From: Streptomyces sp. DSM 15324
GTDB lineage: Bacteria > Actinomycetota > Actinomycetes > Streptomycetales > Streptomycetaceae
Length of the DNA: 64,000 nucleotides
Assembly: GCF_001514285.1 (NCBI RefSeq)
Contig: NZ_KQ949025.1
Coordinates: forward strand, 623,571 to 687,570
Direction: 5' to 3'
The stretch's first letter is position 1; each line of letters begins with the position of its first letter. A model generated the notes under the pieces. It searched no databases. It was not told the DNA's origin and was given only the letters and a program-made list of their open reading frames with translations. Shown here piece after piece: positions 33,807 through 43,102 of the stretch. A program made the translations under genes and the position numbers.

Positions 33807-33846
33807 TACGGGCGGTACGACCCTTTATGGAGCCGTACCGCCCGTA
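33807..33846 (-). terminator. 13-bp perfect hairpin between rpsK and rpoA
   Basis: TACGGGCGGTACG (33807-33819) and its reverse complement (33834-33846) are separated by 14 nt. No U-run follows in the transcript direction, so it is more likely a processing or attenuation structure than a full terminator. Confidence 0.6.
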
Positions 33847-33865
33847 TCCTCAGGACAACCGTGCG

Positions 33866-34270
33866 TCAGACGCGGCGACGCTTAGGCGGACGGCAGCCGT
33901 TGTGCGGGGTGGGGGTGACGTCCTGGATGGAGCCGACCTCGAGGCCAGTGGCCTGGAGGGAACGGATCGCGGTCTCACGACCGGCGCCCGGGCCCTTGAC
34001 GAAGACGTCGACCTTGCGCATGCCGTGCTCCTGCGCGCGACGGGCAGCCGACTCGGCGGCCATCTGCGCGGCGAACGGCGTGGACTTGCGCGAGCCCTTG
34101 AAGCCGACGTGGCCGGCGGAGGCCCAGGAGATCACGTTTCCGGCCGGGTCCGTGATGGACACGATCGTGTTGTTGAACGTGCTCTTGATGTGCGCCTGGC
34201 CGTGGGCGACGTTCTTCTTTTCCTTGCGGCGCACCTTCTTGGCAGCGCCCTGACGACCCTTGGGGGGCAT
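33866..34270 (-). CDS. rpsK: 30S ribosomal protein S11
   Basis: 134 aa. S11 motifs [40 protein letters not shown] and the C-terminal [16 protein letters not shown] are all present. It follows rpsM by 66 nt. Confidence 0.98.
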   Translation of the reverse strand: MPPKGRQGAAKKVRRKEKKNVAHGQAHIKSTFNNTIVSITDPAGNVISWASAGHVGFKGSRKSTPFAAQMAAESAARRAQEHGMRKVDVFVKGPGAGRETAIRSLQATGLEVGSIQDVTPTPHNGCRPPKRRRV

Positions 34271-34336
34271 CTATTACTCCTACGGGAGGTGGTCGGTCCT
34301 ACAGCGAAGACCGCTGGACGGCGAGTCCGCTGCGGA

Positions 34337-34717
34337 CTACTTCTTGCCCGGCTTCTTCTTGCCGGCGATGGCGCGACGCGGGCCCTTGCGGGTACGAGCG
34401 TTCGTGCTGGTGCGCTGACCGCGGACGGGCAGACCACGACGGTGACGGAGACCCTGGTAGCAGCCGATCTCGACCTTGCGGCGGATGTCGGCCTGGATCT
34501 CGCGACGGAGGTCACCCTCGGTCTTGATGTTGTTGTCCACGTACTCGCGGATGGCGACCAGCTGCTCTTCGGTCAGATCGCGAACACGGGTGTTCGGGTC
34601 GACGCCGGTCGCAGCCAGCGTCTCCTGCGAGAGGGTCCGGCCGATGCCGAACACGTAGGTGAGGGCGACCTCCACGCGCTTGTCGCGCGGGATGTCAACA
34701 CCGGAAACGCGTGCCAT
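34337..34717 (-). CDS. rpsM: 30S ribosomal protein S13
   Basis: 126 aa. Starts [20 protein letters not shown], includes [14 protein letters not shown] and the C-terminal [20 protein letters not shown] basic tail that contacts tRNA. It is preceded by a 217-nt leader after rpmJ. Confidence 0.98.
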   Translation of the reverse strand: MARVSGVDIPRDKRVEVALTYVFGIGRTLSQETLAATGVDPNTRVRDLTEEQLVAIREYVDNNIKTEGDLRREIQADIRRKVEIGCYQGLRHRRGLPVRGQRTSTNARTRKGPRRAIAGKKKPGKK

Positions 34718-34934
34718 TCAATGGCTCCTGGTGATCTTCGGAGGTCTTCCGCAGAACCGGATCCCAGCCGCCGGCCTCTTCTCTTCGAAGACTTGGTACG
34801 ACTGGGTCCCCGGCCTCCGAACCGGGGGTGTCAGGCAAGAAGAATCCCCCGCCTGGGCCCTGCGTATGAACATATTCAGCTCGCGTCGCGCGAAGTCTCT
34901 GCGATGTCTGTGCAGAGGGTGAGATCGGCTGCGA
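34718..34934. other. rpmJ-rpsM intergenic region
   Basis: 217 nt. A short hairpin CCCCGG-8 nt-CCGGGG (34808-34827) and several GC-rich inverted segments are present. No open frame and no clear promoter. Confidence 0.35.
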
Positions 34935-35048
34935 TCAGCCCTGGCGCTGCTTGTGGCGCGGGTTCTCGCAAATGATCATGACCCGACCGTGACGGCGGAT
35001 CACCCTGCACTTGTCGCAGATCTTCTTGACGCTCGGCTTGACCTTCAT
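34935..35048 (-). CDS. rpmJ: 50S ribosomal protein L36 (zinc-ribbon form)
   Basis: 37 aa ([20 protein letters not shown] ... [11 protein letters not shown]). The C-x2-C ... C ... H ligand set is intact, so this is the zinc-binding (C+) form. It lies between infA and rpsM, the usual bacterial order. Confidence 0.97.
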   Translation of the reverse strand: MKVKPSVKKICDKCRVIRRHGRVMIICENPRHKQRQG

Positions 35049-35123
35049 GGGATGTGAGGTTCTCCGGGTCAGTTGCCGACAACCCCGCACGCCCGCCAGG
35101 GCGCCCGGGGACATGGGCAAGAT

Positions 35124-35345
35124 CTACTTGTACCGGTAGACGATCCGGCCACGCGTCAGGTCGTACGGAGACAGCTCCACCACGACCCGGTCGTCAGGGA
35201 GGATACGGATGTAGTGCATCCGCATCTTGCCGCTGATGTGTGCCAGGACCTGGTGGCCGTTCTGGAGCTCGACCTTGAACATGGCGTTCGGCAGAGACTC
35301 GACGACAGTGCCCTCGATCTCGATGGCACCTTGCTTCTTGGCCAC
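35124..35345 (-). CDS. infA: translation initiation factor IF-1
   Basis: 73 aa from a GTG. OB-fold protein with [40 protein letters not shown] and [15 protein letters not shown]. It binds the 30S A site during initiation. A consensus-like promoter lies about 80-110 nt upstream. Confidence 0.98.
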   Translation of the reverse strand: MAKKQGAIEIEGTVVESLPNAMFKVELQNGHQVLAHISGKMRMHYIRILPDDRVVVELSPYDLTRGRIVYRYK

Positions 35346-35426
35346 GCTTCGCCCTTCGAATCGACTACCTTGATCGACTCTGTGTGAGCGCATGCAGACA
35401 TGCGGGTACACGAGAGCCGACGAGTC

Positions 35427-35456
35427 AGTCTACGTCAGGGCCCCGAGAAACACGAA
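35427..35456 (-). promoter_or_regulatory. candidate promoter for infA-rpmJ
   Basis: On the minus strand a perfect Streptomyces-type -10 TAGACT (35432-35427) is spaced 18 nt from TTCGTG (35456-35451). The -35 is weak. Location in the 173-nt map-infA gap supports it. Confidence 0.45.
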
Positions 35457-35518
35457 TCGAGAGAGTCTGCCCCACCCGGTAGATCCGTAAGCCCGAAACT
35501 CCCGCGCGTCACGGCCCC

Positions 35519-36355
35519 TCAGGCCAGCGGATCCGGCGCGGCCACGACCCCGTGCTCCGCCAGCTTCGCCTTGCCGCCGTCCGGGGCGGTCAGCACCAGC
35601 GGCCCCTCCTCCGTGAGGGCCACGCTGTGCTCCCAGTGGGACGACCACGTGCCGTCGGTCGTGATGACCGTCCAGTCGTCCTGCAGCACCTCGGTGCGCG
35701 CAGTGCCCAGGGACACCATCGGCTCGATGGCGAGGCAGAAGCCGGGCACCAGCTTGGGGCCCTTGCCGCGGCGCCGGTCGACGTAGTTCAGCAGGTGCGG
35801 GTCCATGTGCATCTCGGTGCCGATGCCGTGGCCGCCGTAGTCCTCGATGATGCCGTAGCGCCCGCCGCCGGGCTTGGGCTGACGGCGGATGTACGTCTCG
35901 ATGGCACGGGAGACGTCGACGAGCCGGTTGCCGAGCTTCATGGCCGCGATGCCCGCCCACATCGACTCCTCCGTCACCCGGGAGAGTTCGATCAGCTCCG
36001 GGGCGTGACCGGAGCCCACGAACGCCGTGTACGCCGCGTCCCCGTGCCAGCCGTCCACGATCGCGCCGCAGTCGATGGAGATGATGTCGCCGTCCTTGAG
36101 GACCACCTCGTCGGACGGGATGCCGTGCACCACGACCTCGTTCGCCGAGGTGCAGATCGTCGCGGGGAAACCGCCGTAGCCGAGGAAGTTCGACTTCGCC
36201 CCGTGCTCGGCCAGCACCTTGCGCGCGACCTCGTCCAGGTCCTTGGTCGTGGCCCCCGGCACCGCCGCCTCCCGCGTCGCCGCGTGGATGGCGGCGACCA
36301 CCAGGCCCGCCGCACGCATCTTCGCGATCTGCTCGGGGCTCTTGATCTGCACCAT
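35519..36355 (-). CDS. map: methionine aminopeptidase, type I
   Basis: 278 aa. Metal ligands are visible in order: SIDCGAIVDGWHGDAAYT (two Asp), GGHGIGTEMH (His), LAIEPMVSLG (Glu) and WSSHWEHSVALTEEGPLVLT (Glu). Removes the initiator Met from nascent proteins. The spc-operon position after secY-adk is classical, but a strong hairpin and direct repeats separate it from adk. Confidence 0.97.
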   Translation of the reverse strand: MVQIKSPEQIAKMRAAGLVVAAIHAATREAAVPGATTKDLDEVARKVLAEHGAKSNFLGYGGFPATICTSANEVVVHGIPSDEVVLKDGDIISIDCGAIVDGWHGDAAYTAFVGSGHAPELIELSRVTEESMWAGIAAMKLGNRLVDVSRAIETYIRRQPKPGGGRYGIIEDYGGHGIGTEMHMDPHLLNYVDRRRGKGPKLVPGFCLAIEPMVSLGTARTEVLQDDWTVITTDGTWSSHWEHSVALTEEGPLVLTAPDGGKAKLAEHGVVAAPDPLA

Positions 36356-36385
36356 GGGGGCCTGCGCTCTCCATCACTCGGTCGG

Positions 36386-36430
36386 GGGATCGGGTACTGC
36401 GGGATCGGGCACTGCGGGATCGGGTACTGC
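36386..36430. repeat. three tandem 15-bp repeats upstream of map
   Basis: GGGATCGGGTACTGC at 36386-36400, GGGATCGGGCACTGC at 36401-36415 and GGGATCGGGTACTGC at 36416-36430; a single base differs. They lie in the 133-nt adk-map gap. Confidence 0.9.
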
Positions 36431-36440
36431 CTACACAACA

Positions 36441-36477
36441 GTACGGCCGTGGGGTCCAGGGGACTCCACGGCCGTAC
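36441..36477 (-). terminator. 17-bp hairpin downstream of adk
   Basis: GTACGGCCGTGG (36441-36452) is the exact reverse complement of 36466-36477. The stem continues inward (GGTCC/GGACT, one mismatch) to a 3-nt AGG loop. There is no U-run. It lies 12 nt after the adk stop, so it could end or process the secY-adk mRNA before map. Confidence 0.7.
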
Positions 36478-36488
36478 GGGACGGACGA

Positions 36489-37151
36489 CTACGCGTCGTC
36501 CCCCTCGCGCTTCAGCGCCGCCAGCGCGCGATCGGTGACCTGCTCCACGGGGCCCATGGAATCGATGGTCACGACCAGGCCCTGGGCCTTGTAGTAATCG
36601 ATGATCGGCTCGGTCTGCGTGTGGTAGACCTCCAGCCGCGTCCGGACGGTCGCCTCGGAGTCGTCGTCCCGCTGGTACAGCTCGCCGCCGCAGACGTCAC
36701 AGACGCCCTCCTGCTGCGGCTTCTTGTACGTCACGTGGAAGACGTGGGCGGAGTCGTTGCGGCAGATGCGCCGGCCGGCGATCCGCTTGACGACCTCCTC
36801 CTCGGGAGCCTCCAGATCGAGTACCGCGTCCAGCTTGATGCCCTCTGTGGTGAGGAGCTCGTCCAGTGCCTCGGCCTGCGAGACGTTGCGCGGGAAACCG
36901 TCCAGCAGGAAGCCGCGCTCGGCGTCCGGCTGCTCCATGCGGTCCTTGGCCATGGCGATGGTCACCGTGTCCGGCACCAGTTCGCCCTTGTCCATGTAGG
37001 ACTTCGCGAGTTTCCCGAGGTCGGTCTGCCGGCTGATGTTGGCGCGGAACAGGTCGCCCGTGGAGATGTGCGGAACGCGCAGAGTCTCGGCCAGACGAGT
37101 GGCCTGCGTACCCTTCCCGGCACCCGGCGGCCCGACGAGGACGATTCGCAT
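36489..37151 (-). CDS. adk: adenylate kinase
   Basis: 220 aa. P-loop VGPPGAGKGTQA, GFLLDGFPRN, and a long LID (about 125-160). The LID has a C-x2-C pair (VCDVCGGELYQRDDD), but its first half reads RRICRNDSAHVFHV, where zinc-type kinases usually have CxxC; a complete four-Cys site is therefore missing. The ATG shares its A with the secY stop (TGATG), so translation is coupled. Confidence 0.97.
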   Translation of the reverse strand: MRIVLVGPPGAGKGTQATRLAETLRVPHISTGDLFRANISRQTDLGKLAKSYMDKGELVPDTVTIAMAKDRMEQPDAERGFLLDGFPRNVSQAEALDELLTTEGIKLDAVLDLEAPEEEVVKRIAGRRICRNDSAHVFHVTYKKPQQEGVCDVCGGELYQRDDDSEATVRTRLEVYHTQTEPIIDYYKAQGLVVTIDSMGPVEQVTDRALAALKREGDDA

Positions 37152-38464
37152 CAGCGGAGGAACCCTTCGTAATTGCGCTGCTGGAGCTGGCTCTCGATCT
37201 GCTTCACCGTCTCGAGGCCGACACCCACGATGATCAGGATGCTGGTCCCGCCGAAGGGGAAGTTCTGATTTGCCCCGAAACCAACCAACGCCATCGTCGG
37301 CACGAGAGCGATCAGACCCAAGTACAGCGAACCCGGCCAGGTGATCCGGTTGAGCACGTACGACAGGTACTCAGCGGTCGGTCGGCCAGCCCGGATGCCC
37401 GGGATGAAGCCACCATACTTCTTCATGTTGTCGGCGACTTCCTCGGGGTTGAAGGAGATGGCCACGTAGAAGAAGGCGAAGAAGACGATCAGCAGGAAGT
37501 ACAGGCTGATGTAGATCGGGTGGTCACCCTTGGTCAGGTTGGTCTCGATCCAGGTCTTCCAGCTGGAGGTTCCGCTGGAGAACTGCGCGACCAGGGCCGG
37601 GATGTAGAGCAGCGACGAGGCGAAGATGACCGGGATCACACCGGCCTGGTTCACCTTGAGCGGGATGTACGTCGAGGTACCGCCGTAGGACCGGCGGCCG
37701 ATCATGCGCTTGGCGTACTGCACGGGGATCCGGCGCTGGGCCTGCTCGACGAAGACGACCAGGGCGACCATCACCAGGCCGACCGCCACGACGGTGCCGA
37801 ACTCGATCCAGCCGTCCGCCAGGGTGCCCGACTTCTTGATGGCCCACAGCGCGGACGGGAAGGTCGCGGCGATCGAGATAAACATCAGGATCGACATGCC
37901 GTTGCCGATGCCGCGGTCGGTGATCAGCTCACCGAGCCACATGACGACGCACGTACCGGCGGTCATGCAGATGACCATGACGACGGTGGTGAAGATCGCG
38001 CGGTCCGGGACGATCTGGCTGGCGACGGTGCAGCCGTTGAACAGGGCGCCGCTGCGGGCGGTGGCCACCAAGCCGGTGCCCTGCAGGATGGCCAGCGCCA
38101 CGGTCAGGTAACGCGTGTACTGCGTGATCTTCGCCGTGCCTGCGGAGCCCTCCTTCTTGAGGGCTTCCAGGCGCGGGATGACCACGGTCAGCAGCTGGAG
38201 AATGATGCTCGCCGTGATGTACGGCATGATGCCGAGGGCGAAGATGGTGATCTGCAGCAGCGCGCCGCCGCTGAACATGTTCACCAGACCGAAGAGGCCC
38301 TGGTTGCCCGACGCCTCGTCGACGCAGCGCTGTACGGACGTGTAGTCGACGCCGGGGATCGGGACGTGCGTACCGACCCGGTAGACCACGATGATCCCGA
38401 GCGTGAAGAGCAGCTTCTTGCGCAGGTCGGGCGTCCTGAACGCCCGGGCGAACGCGGTGAGCAC
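37151..38464 (-). CDS. secY: protein translocase subunit SecY
   Basis: 437 aa from a GTG, ten membrane helices. Family motifs: LLFTLGIIVVYRVGTHVPIP in TM1, ITASIILQLL in TM2, YTRYLTV, and GNGMSILMFISIA. The C-terminal part holds AERRIPVQY-like QRRIPVQYAKRM and VNQAGVIPVIFASSLLYIP. It is the channel of the Sec system. A 246-nt leader with a strong hairpin separates it from rplO. Confidence 0.98.
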   Translation of the reverse strand: MLTAFARAFRTPDLRKKLLFTLGIIVVYRVGTHVPIPGVDYTSVQRCVDEASGNQGLFGLVNMFSGGALLQITIFALGIMPYITASIILQLLTVVIPRLEALKKEGSAGTAKITQYTRYLTVALAILQGTGLVATARSGALFNGCTVASQIVPDRAIFTTVVMVICMTAGTCVVMWLGELITDRGIGNGMSILMFISIAATFPSALWAIKKSGTLADGWIEFGTVVAVGLVMVALVVFVEQAQRRIPVQYAKRMIGRRSYGGTSTYIPLKVNQAGVIPVIFASSLLYIPALVAQFSSGTSSWKTWIETNLTKGDHPIYISLYFLLIVFFAFFYVAISFNPEEVADNMKKYGGFIPGIRAGRPTAEYLSYVLNRITWPGSLYLGLIALVPTMALVGFGANQNFPFGGTSILIIVGVGLETVKQIESQLQQRNYEGFLR

Positions 38465-38710
38465 GGTGCCTCCTGCGACCCCCGCGCATCTGCGTCAAGG
38501 GTGACGGTCTTGAGGGTCCAATAAGAACAACGACATGAGTAACGGCCGACTGCCGCTCAAGGTGCCCCCTTGGGGAAACCTTGTGAAAAGTGGGCAGTGC
38601 TGGTCACCTTACCCGCGACACAGCTTCCCTAGGAACGACCGACCGGGGATACCCCATTTGTGGGGTATCCCCGGTCGGGATCGCTCAAGTCATCGAGACG
38701 CCTGATGGGG
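38465..38710. promoter_or_regulatory. rplO-secY intergenic region
   Basis: 246 nt with two structures: the 17-bp hairpin at 38639-38678 just after rplO, and an imperfect stem-loop with arms CAAGGT (38558-38563) and ACCTTG (38578-38583) around a CCCC/GGGG inner stem. A secY-adk promoter may be here; no confident boxes. Confidence 0.4.
38639..38678 (-). terminator. 17-bp perfect hairpin after rplO
   Basis: CCGACCGGGGATACCCC (38639-38655) pairs exactly with 38662-38678 across a 6-nt ATTTGT loop. There is no run of U downstream. Its location just after the rplO stop suggests termination or 3'-end stabilisation inside the spc operon. Confidence 0.8.
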
Positions 38711-39166
38711 TCAGACGAGCTCGGTGACGGTACCGCCGGCGGCGGTGATCTTCTCCTTGGCGGAGCCGGAGACGGCGTCGACCGTCACCTGCAGCGCCAC
38801 GGAGATCTCGCCCTGGCCGAGCACCTTGACGAGGCTGTTCTTGCGAACGGCACCCTTGGCGACGAGACCCTCGACGGTGACCTCGCCACCCTCGGGGTAC
38901 AGCGCGGCCAGCTTGTCGAGGTTCACGACCTGGAACTCGGTCTTGAACGGGTTCTTGAAGCCCTTCAGCTTCGGGAGACGCATGTGGAGCGGCATCTGGC
39001 CACCCTCGAAGCGCTCCGGAACCTGGTAACGGGCCTTCGTGCCCTTGGTACCACGACCGGCCGTCTTACCCTTCGACGCCTCACCACGACCGACACGGGT
39101 CTTGGCGGTCTTGGCGCCCGGGGCGGGACGGAGGTTGTGGATCTTGAGCGGGTTGTTCTCCGCCAT
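38711..39166 (-). CDS. rplO: 50S ribosomal protein L15
   Basis: 151 aa. [55 protein letters not shown] and the C-terminal [20 protein letters not shown] are L15 features. The start is 2 nt from the rpmD stop. Confidence 0.98.
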   Translation of the reverse strand: MAENNPLKIHNLRPAPGAKTAKTRVGRGEASKGKTAGRGTKGTKARYQVPERFEGGQMPLHMRLPKLKGFKNPFKTEFQVVNLDKLAALYPEGGEVTVEGLVAKGAVRKNSLVKVLGQGEISVALQVTVDAVSGSAKEKITAAGGTVTELV

Positions 39167-39168
39167 GA

Positions 39169-39351
39169 TCAGTCGACCTCCTCGACCGTCACGAGGTGGC
39201 GGACGGTGTGCACCATGCCGCGGAACTCGGGACGATCCTCCTTGACGACCACGTCGTTCAGGCGCTTCAGCCCGAGCGAGCGCAGGGTCTCACGGTGGTT
39301 CTGCTTGCTGCCGATGTACGACTTCGTCTGCGTGATCTTGAGGCGAGCCAT
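39169..39351 (-). CDS. rpmD: 50S ribosomal protein L30
   Basis: 60 aa. [20 protein letters not shown] and [20 protein letters not shown] are characteristic of L30. The start codon overlaps the rpsE stop by one base (TAATG). Confidence 0.97.
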   Translation of the reverse strand: MARLKITQTKSYIGSKQNHRETLRSLGLKRLNDVVVKEDRPEFRGMVHTVRHLVTVEEVD

Positions 39352-39956
39352 TACGCACCCGCTCCCGCACGCGCACGAAGCAGAGCCGCGGGGGCGACGT
39401 CCTCGAGCGGCAGACCGCGGCGGGCCGCGATCTCCTCGGGACGCTGCAGGCCCTTCAGGGCCTCCACGGTCGCGTGCACGATGTTGATCGCGTTGTCGGA
39501 GCCGAGCGACTTCGACAGCACGTCGTGGATACCGGCGCACTCGAGCACGGCACGCACCGGACCACCGGCGATCACACCGGTACCCGGGGACGCGGGCTTG
39601 AGCAGCACGACGCCGGCAGCCTTCTCACCCTGGATGGGGTGGGGGATGGTGCCCTGGATACGGGGGACCTTGAAGAAGTGCTTCTTGGCCTCCTCAACAC
39701 CCTTGGCGATGGCGGCCGGCACCTCCTTGGCCTTGCCGTAACCGACACCCACGGTGCCGTCACCGTCGCCCACCACGACCAGCGCGGTGAAGCTGAAGCG
39801 ACGACCACCCTTCACAACCTTGGCGACGCGGTTGATCGCGACGACGCGCTCGACGTACGCGGTCTTCTCGGCGGCAGCAGCGCCGCCGTCACGGCCCTTC
39901 CGGTCCCGCCGCTCGCCGCCACCGGCACCGCCACCGCGGCGCTGGGGTCCAGCCAT
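39351..39956 (-). CDS. rpsE: 30S ribosomal protein S5
   Basis: 201 aa. The double-stranded RNA-binding N-terminal half ([20 protein letters not shown]) and the S5 C-terminal half ([20 protein letters not shown]) are preceded by a ~30-residue Gly/Arg-rich extension ([20 protein letters not shown]). Confidence 0.98.
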   Translation of the reverse strand: MAGPQRRGGGAGGGERRDRKGRDGGAAAAEKTAYVERVVAINRVAKVVKGGRRFSFTALVVVGDGDGTVGVGYGKAKEVPAAIAKGVEEAKKHFFKVPRIQGTIPHPIQGEKAAGVVLLKPASPGTGVIAGGPVRAVLECAGIHDVLSKSLGSDNAINIVHATVEALKGLQRPEEIAARRGLPLEDVAPAALLRARAGAGA

Positions 39957-39995
39957 TGGAATTACCTCTCTCTTTTTCCGCTAGCTACGGCAGGC

Positions 39996-40379
39996 TCAGA
40001 ACTTGAGCCCGGCTTCGCGGGCGGCGTCCGCCAGGGCGGCGATGCGCCCGGCGTACTGGTTGCCACCACGGTCGAATACGACAGCCTCGACACCGGCGGC
40101 CTTGGCACGCTCGGCGACCAGGGCGCCGACCTGCTTGGCCTGCGCGGACTTGTCGCCCTCGCCGCCGCGGACCGACGTGTCCAGGGTGGACGCCGACGCC
40201 AGGGTGTGACCCTTGATGTCGTCGATCACCTGGGCCACGATGTGGCGGTTCGAGCGGGTAACGACCAGACGGGGACGCTCCGCCGTACCGGAGATCCGCT
40301 TGCGGATCCGGATGTGACGGCGCTTGATCGCGGCGCGCTTGTAGGCGTCGCCCTTCAGGATCTTCTGCCCGTATGCCAT
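39996..40379 (-). CDS. rplR: 50S ribosomal protein L18
   Basis: 127 aa. [31 protein letters not shown], and [29 protein letters not shown] at the end identify L18, which binds 5S rRNA. It follows rplF by 3 nt. Confidence 0.97.
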   Translation of the reverse strand: MAYGQKILKGDAYKRAAIKRRHIRIRKRISGTAERPRLVVTRSNRHIVAQVIDDIKGHTLASASTLDTSVRGGEGDKSAQAKQVGALVAERAKAAGVEAVVFDRGGNQYAGRIAALADAAREAGLKF

Positions 40380-40382
40380 GGC

Positions 40383-40922
40383 TTACTTACCCGCCTTTCC
40401 GACCTTGCGGCGGATGACTTCGCCCTCGTACTTGACGCCCTTGGCCTTGTACGGGTCGGGCTTGCGCAGCTTGCGGATGTTGGCCGCGACCTCGCCGACC
40501 TTCTGCTTGTCGATGCCCTCGACCGAGAAACGGGTCGGGGCCTCGACCTTGAAGGTGATGCCCTCGGGGGCCGCGACCAGGATCGGGTGGCTGTAACCGA
40601 GCGCGAACTCGAGGTCCGAGCCCTTGGCGGTCACGCGGTAACCGACACCGCTGATCTCGAGCTTCTTCACGTAACCCTGGGTCACGCCGGTGATCATGTT
40701 CGCCACCAGCGTGCGGGACAGGCCGTGCAGGGCCTTGCTCTGACGCTCGTCGTTGGGGCGGGTCACCTGGAGAGTGCCGTCCTCGCCCTTGGCGATGTCG
40801 ATCGGTGCCACGACGGTGTGGGTCAGCGTGCCCTTGGGGCCCTTGACCGACACGGTCCGGCCGTCGATGGTGACGTCCACGCCGGCGGGAACCGCGATGG
40901 GGAGCTTGCCGATGCGCGACAT
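40383..40922 (-). CDS. rplF: 50S ribosomal protein L6
   Basis: 179 aa. [30 protein letters not shown], and the C-terminal signature [27 protein letters not shown]. Placed between rpsH and rplR as in the standard spc operon. Confidence 0.98.
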   Translation of the reverse strand: MSRIGKLPIAVPAGVDVTIDGRTVSVKGPKGTLTHTVVAPIDIAKGEDGTLQVTRPNDERQSKALHGLSRTLVANMITGVTQGYVKKLEISGVGYRVTAKGSDLEFALGYSHPILVAAPEGITFKVEAPTRFSVEGIDKQKVGEVAANIRKLRKPDPYKAKGVKYEGEVIRRKVGKAGK

Positions 40923-40946
40923 AGCTGTTTCCTCCGTTCCCTTCTG

Positions 40947-41345
40947 CTACCAGACGTAGGCGAGGACTTCCCCACCCACGCCCTTCTTGCCGGCCTGCTT
41001 GTCGGTGAGGAGCCCGTGCGACGTGGAGATGATCGCCACGCCGAGGCCGCCCAGCACCTTCGGCAGGGAGGTGGACTTCGCGTACACCCGGAGACCGGGC
41101 TTGGAGATCCGCTTGATGCCCGCGATGGAGCGCTCACGGTTCGGGCCGAACTTCAGCTCGAGGGTGAGGTTCTTGCCGACCTCGGCGTCCTCGACGCGCC
41201 AGCCGGTGATGAAGCCCTCCTGCTGGAGGATCTCCGCGATGTGAGACTTGATCTTGGACGCCGGCATCGTCACGGAGTCGTGGTACGCCGAGTTCGCGTT
41301 CCGCAGACGCGTCAGCATGTCTGCGATCGGATCAGTCATGGTCAT
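40947..41345 (-). CDS. rpsH: 30S ribosomal protein S8
   Basis: 132 aa from the ATG at 41345 ([20 protein letters not shown]); the ATG two codons in is an alternative. The conserved C-terminal block [27 protein letters not shown] is present. In E. coli S8 represses the spc operon; whether that holds here is not shown. Confidence 0.97.
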   Translation of the reverse strand: MTMTDPIADMLTRLRNANSAYHDSVTMPASKIKSHIAEILQQEGFITGWRVEDAEVGKNLTLELKFGPNRERSIAGIKRISKPGLRVYAKSTSLPKVLGGLGVAIISTSHGLLTDKQAGKKGVGGEVLAYVW

Positions 41346-41559
41346 GAATTGGCCTGTGGCCTCTCTCGCCGGGGTTTCCTGGTGCGCCATCCCTCTCCCC
41401 GATCCGAGACGGGACGGGTGCGGCGCGGTGGACCTACGGCGTAGTAAGTCGTACGGGCGACCGTCAGGCGCCCAACCCTCCAAGCCTAAGCCATGAAGAG
41501 GTGGGCGCCTGACACGCCCATTGCTTACCGAGAGCCTCTGGAACCCCTAAATTGGGGGT
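41346..41559. other. rpsN-rpsH intergenic region with two hairpins
   Basis: 214 nt, unusually long within the operon. It has arms GTCAGGCGCCCA (41463-41474) and its reverse complement (41502-41513) with a 27-nt loop, and an AACCCC/GGGGTT hairpin (41542-41560) that overlaps the rpsN stop. No coding frame or clear promoter. Confidence 0.55.
41463..41513 (-). terminator. 12-bp hairpin between rpsN and rpsH
   Basis: Perfect 12-bp inverted repeat with a 27-nt loop, without U-run. A processing or attenuation element is as likely as a terminator, since the operon continues. Confidence 0.5.
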
Positions 41560-41745
41560 TTACCAGGAGCTCTTGGTCACGCCCGGCAGCTCGCCACGGT
41601 GAGCCATCTCACGAAGGCACACGCGGCAGAGGCCGAACTTGCGGTACACGGAGTGCGGACGGCCGCAGCGCTGGCAGCGGGTGTACGCGCGCACACCGAA
41701 CTTGGGCTTGCGAGCAGCCTTAGCGATCAGAGCCTTCTTCGCCAT
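41560..41745 (-). CDS. rpsN: 30S ribosomal protein S14, zinc-binding type Z
   Basis: 61 aa ([20 protein letters not shown]). Four Cys ligands in C-x2-C and C-x2-C (RCQRCG, LCRVC) show the zinc-ribbon form; the zinc-free paralogue of Streptomyces is usually elsewhere under Zur control. The C-terminal [15 protein letters not shown] is conserved. Confidence 0.97.
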   Translation of the reverse strand: MAKKALIAKAARKPKFGVRAYTRCQRCGRPHSVYRKFGLCRVCLREMAHRGELPGVTKSSW

Positions 41746-41750
41746 CTCGC

Positions 41751-42308
41751 TCACGCCTCCTTGAACGGGAAGCCGAGGTGACGAAGGAGCGCGCGGCCCT
41801 CAGCGTCGTTGGTCGCCGTGGTGACCACGGTGATGTCCATACCCCGGACACGGTCGATCTTGTCCTGGTCGATCTCGTGGAACATGACCTGCTCCGTGAG
41901 ACCGAAGGTGTAGTTGCCACGGCCGTCGAACTGCTTGGGGGACAGACCACGGAAGTCGCGGATGCGCGGCAGCGCGAGCGACAGGGTGCGGTCCAGGAAC
42001 TCCCACATGCGGTCGCCACGGAGCGTGACGTGGGCACCGATCGGCTGACCCTCACGCAGCTTGAACTGCGCGATGGACTTGCGGGCCTTGGTGACGGCCG
42101 GCTTCTGACCGGTGATCTGGGTCAGGTCGCGGATCGCGCCCTCGATCAGCTTCGAGTCACGGGCGGCGTCGCCGACACCCATGTTGACCACGATCTTGAC
42201 GAGGCCGGGGATCTGCATGACGTTCTCGTACGAGAACTCCTCACGCAGCTTGCCCGCGATCTCCTCGCGGTACTTCGTCTTGAGACGCGGAGTGGTGGTG
42301 GTAGCCAT
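41751..42308 (-). CDS. rplE: 50S ribosomal protein L5
   Basis: 185 aa. [45 protein letters not shown] and the C-terminal [13 protein letters not shown] are L5 signatures. Binds 5S rRNA and P-site tRNA. The start overlaps the rplX stop by one base. Confidence 0.98.
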   Translation of the reverse strand: MATTTTPRLKTKYREEIAGKLREEFSYENVMQIPGLVKIVVNMGVGDAARDSKLIEGAIRDLTQITGQKPAVTKARKSIAQFKLREGQPIGAHVTLRGDRMWEFLDRTLSLALPRIRDFRGLSPKQFDGRGNYTFGLTEQVMFHEIDQDKIDRVRGMDITVVTTATNDAEGRALLRHLGFPFKEA

Positions 42309-42631
42309 CAGATGTCCTCACCCGTCCGCTTGGCAACGCGGATCTTGTTGCCCTCGTCGTCGAAGCGGTAACCGACACGCGTGACGACCTTGTTGCCGTC
42401 CTTCTCCACGACCAGCTGGACGTTGGAGACGTGGATCGGGGCCTCGGTCGTGACGATGCCACCGGCCTGCGAGCCCTTGGCGGTCGGGCCGGCCTTGGTG
42501 TGCTTCTTGACCCGGTTGACACCCTCGACCAGGACGCGGTCCTCGCGGGGGAAGGCCGCGATGACCTTGCCCTGCTTGCCCTTGTCCTTACCGGTGATGA
42601 CCTGGACCAGGTCGCCCTTCTTGATCTTCAT
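42308..42631 (-). CDS. rplX: 50S ribosomal protein L24
   Basis: 107 aa. KOW motif at the N-terminus ([28 protein letters not shown]) and [12 protein letters not shown]. It follows rplN by 2 nt. Confidence 0.97.
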   Translation of the reverse strand: MKIKKGDLVQVITGKDKGKQGKVIAAFPREDRVLVEGVNRVKKHTKAGPTAKGSQAGGIVTTEAPIHVSNVQLVVEKDGNKVVTRVGYRFDDEGNKIRVAKRTGEDI

Positions 42632-42633
42632 GC

Positions 42634-43002
42634 TTACAGCACCTCCGGCGCGAGCGAGATGATCTTCATGAACTTCTTCTCGCGCAGCTCACGGCCGACC
42701 GGGCCGAAGATGCGGGTGCCGCGAGGGTCGCCGTCGTTCTTCAGAATGACGGCGGCGTTCTCGTCGAAGCGGATGTACGAGCCGTCCGGACGGCGGCGCT
42801 CCTTGACGGTGCGAACGATGACCGCCTTGACGACGTCACCCTTCTTCACGTTGCCACCGGGGATCGCGTCCTTGACGGTGGCGACGATGACGTCACCGAT
42901 GCCCGCGTAGCGGCGACCGGAGCCACCGAGCACACGGATGCAAAGGATCTCCTTCGCACCAGTGTTGTCGGCGACACGCAGTCGCGACTCCTGCTGGATC
43001 AC
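42634..43002 (-). CDS. rplN: 50S ribosomal protein L14
   Basis: 122 aa from a [43 protein letters not shown] and the conserved end [19 protein letters not shown]. First gene of the spc part of the cluster; a hairpin-rich 100-nt gap separates it from rpsQ. Confidence 0.98.
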   Translation of the reverse strand: MIQQESRLRVADNTGAKEILCIRVLGGSGRRYAGIGDVIVATVKDAIPGGNVKKGDVVKAVIVRTVKERRRPDGSYIRFDENAAVILKNDGDPRGTRIFGPVGRELREKKFMKIISLAPEVL

Positions 43003-43030
43003 GTCTATCTCCTGTTTGTCTGCCGGTTCC

Positions 43031-43099
43031 CCGGGAGCCGCTCAGTCGAGCGGCTCCCGGAGCCTGGCGGAACTGTCCTGCGAGGGATGCCCCGCAGGA
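43031..43099 (-). terminator. two hairpins between rpsQ and rplN (S10/spc boundary)
   Basis: CCGGGAGCCGCTC (43031-43043) and its exact reverse complement (43048-43060) form a 13-bp stem with a 4-nt loop. TCCTGCG/CGCAGGA (43076-43082 and 43093-43099) form a second, 4 nt from the rpsQ stop. No U-run. The position at the S10/spc boundary suggests partial termination. Confidence 0.75.
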
Positions 43100-43102
43100 G
43101 AC

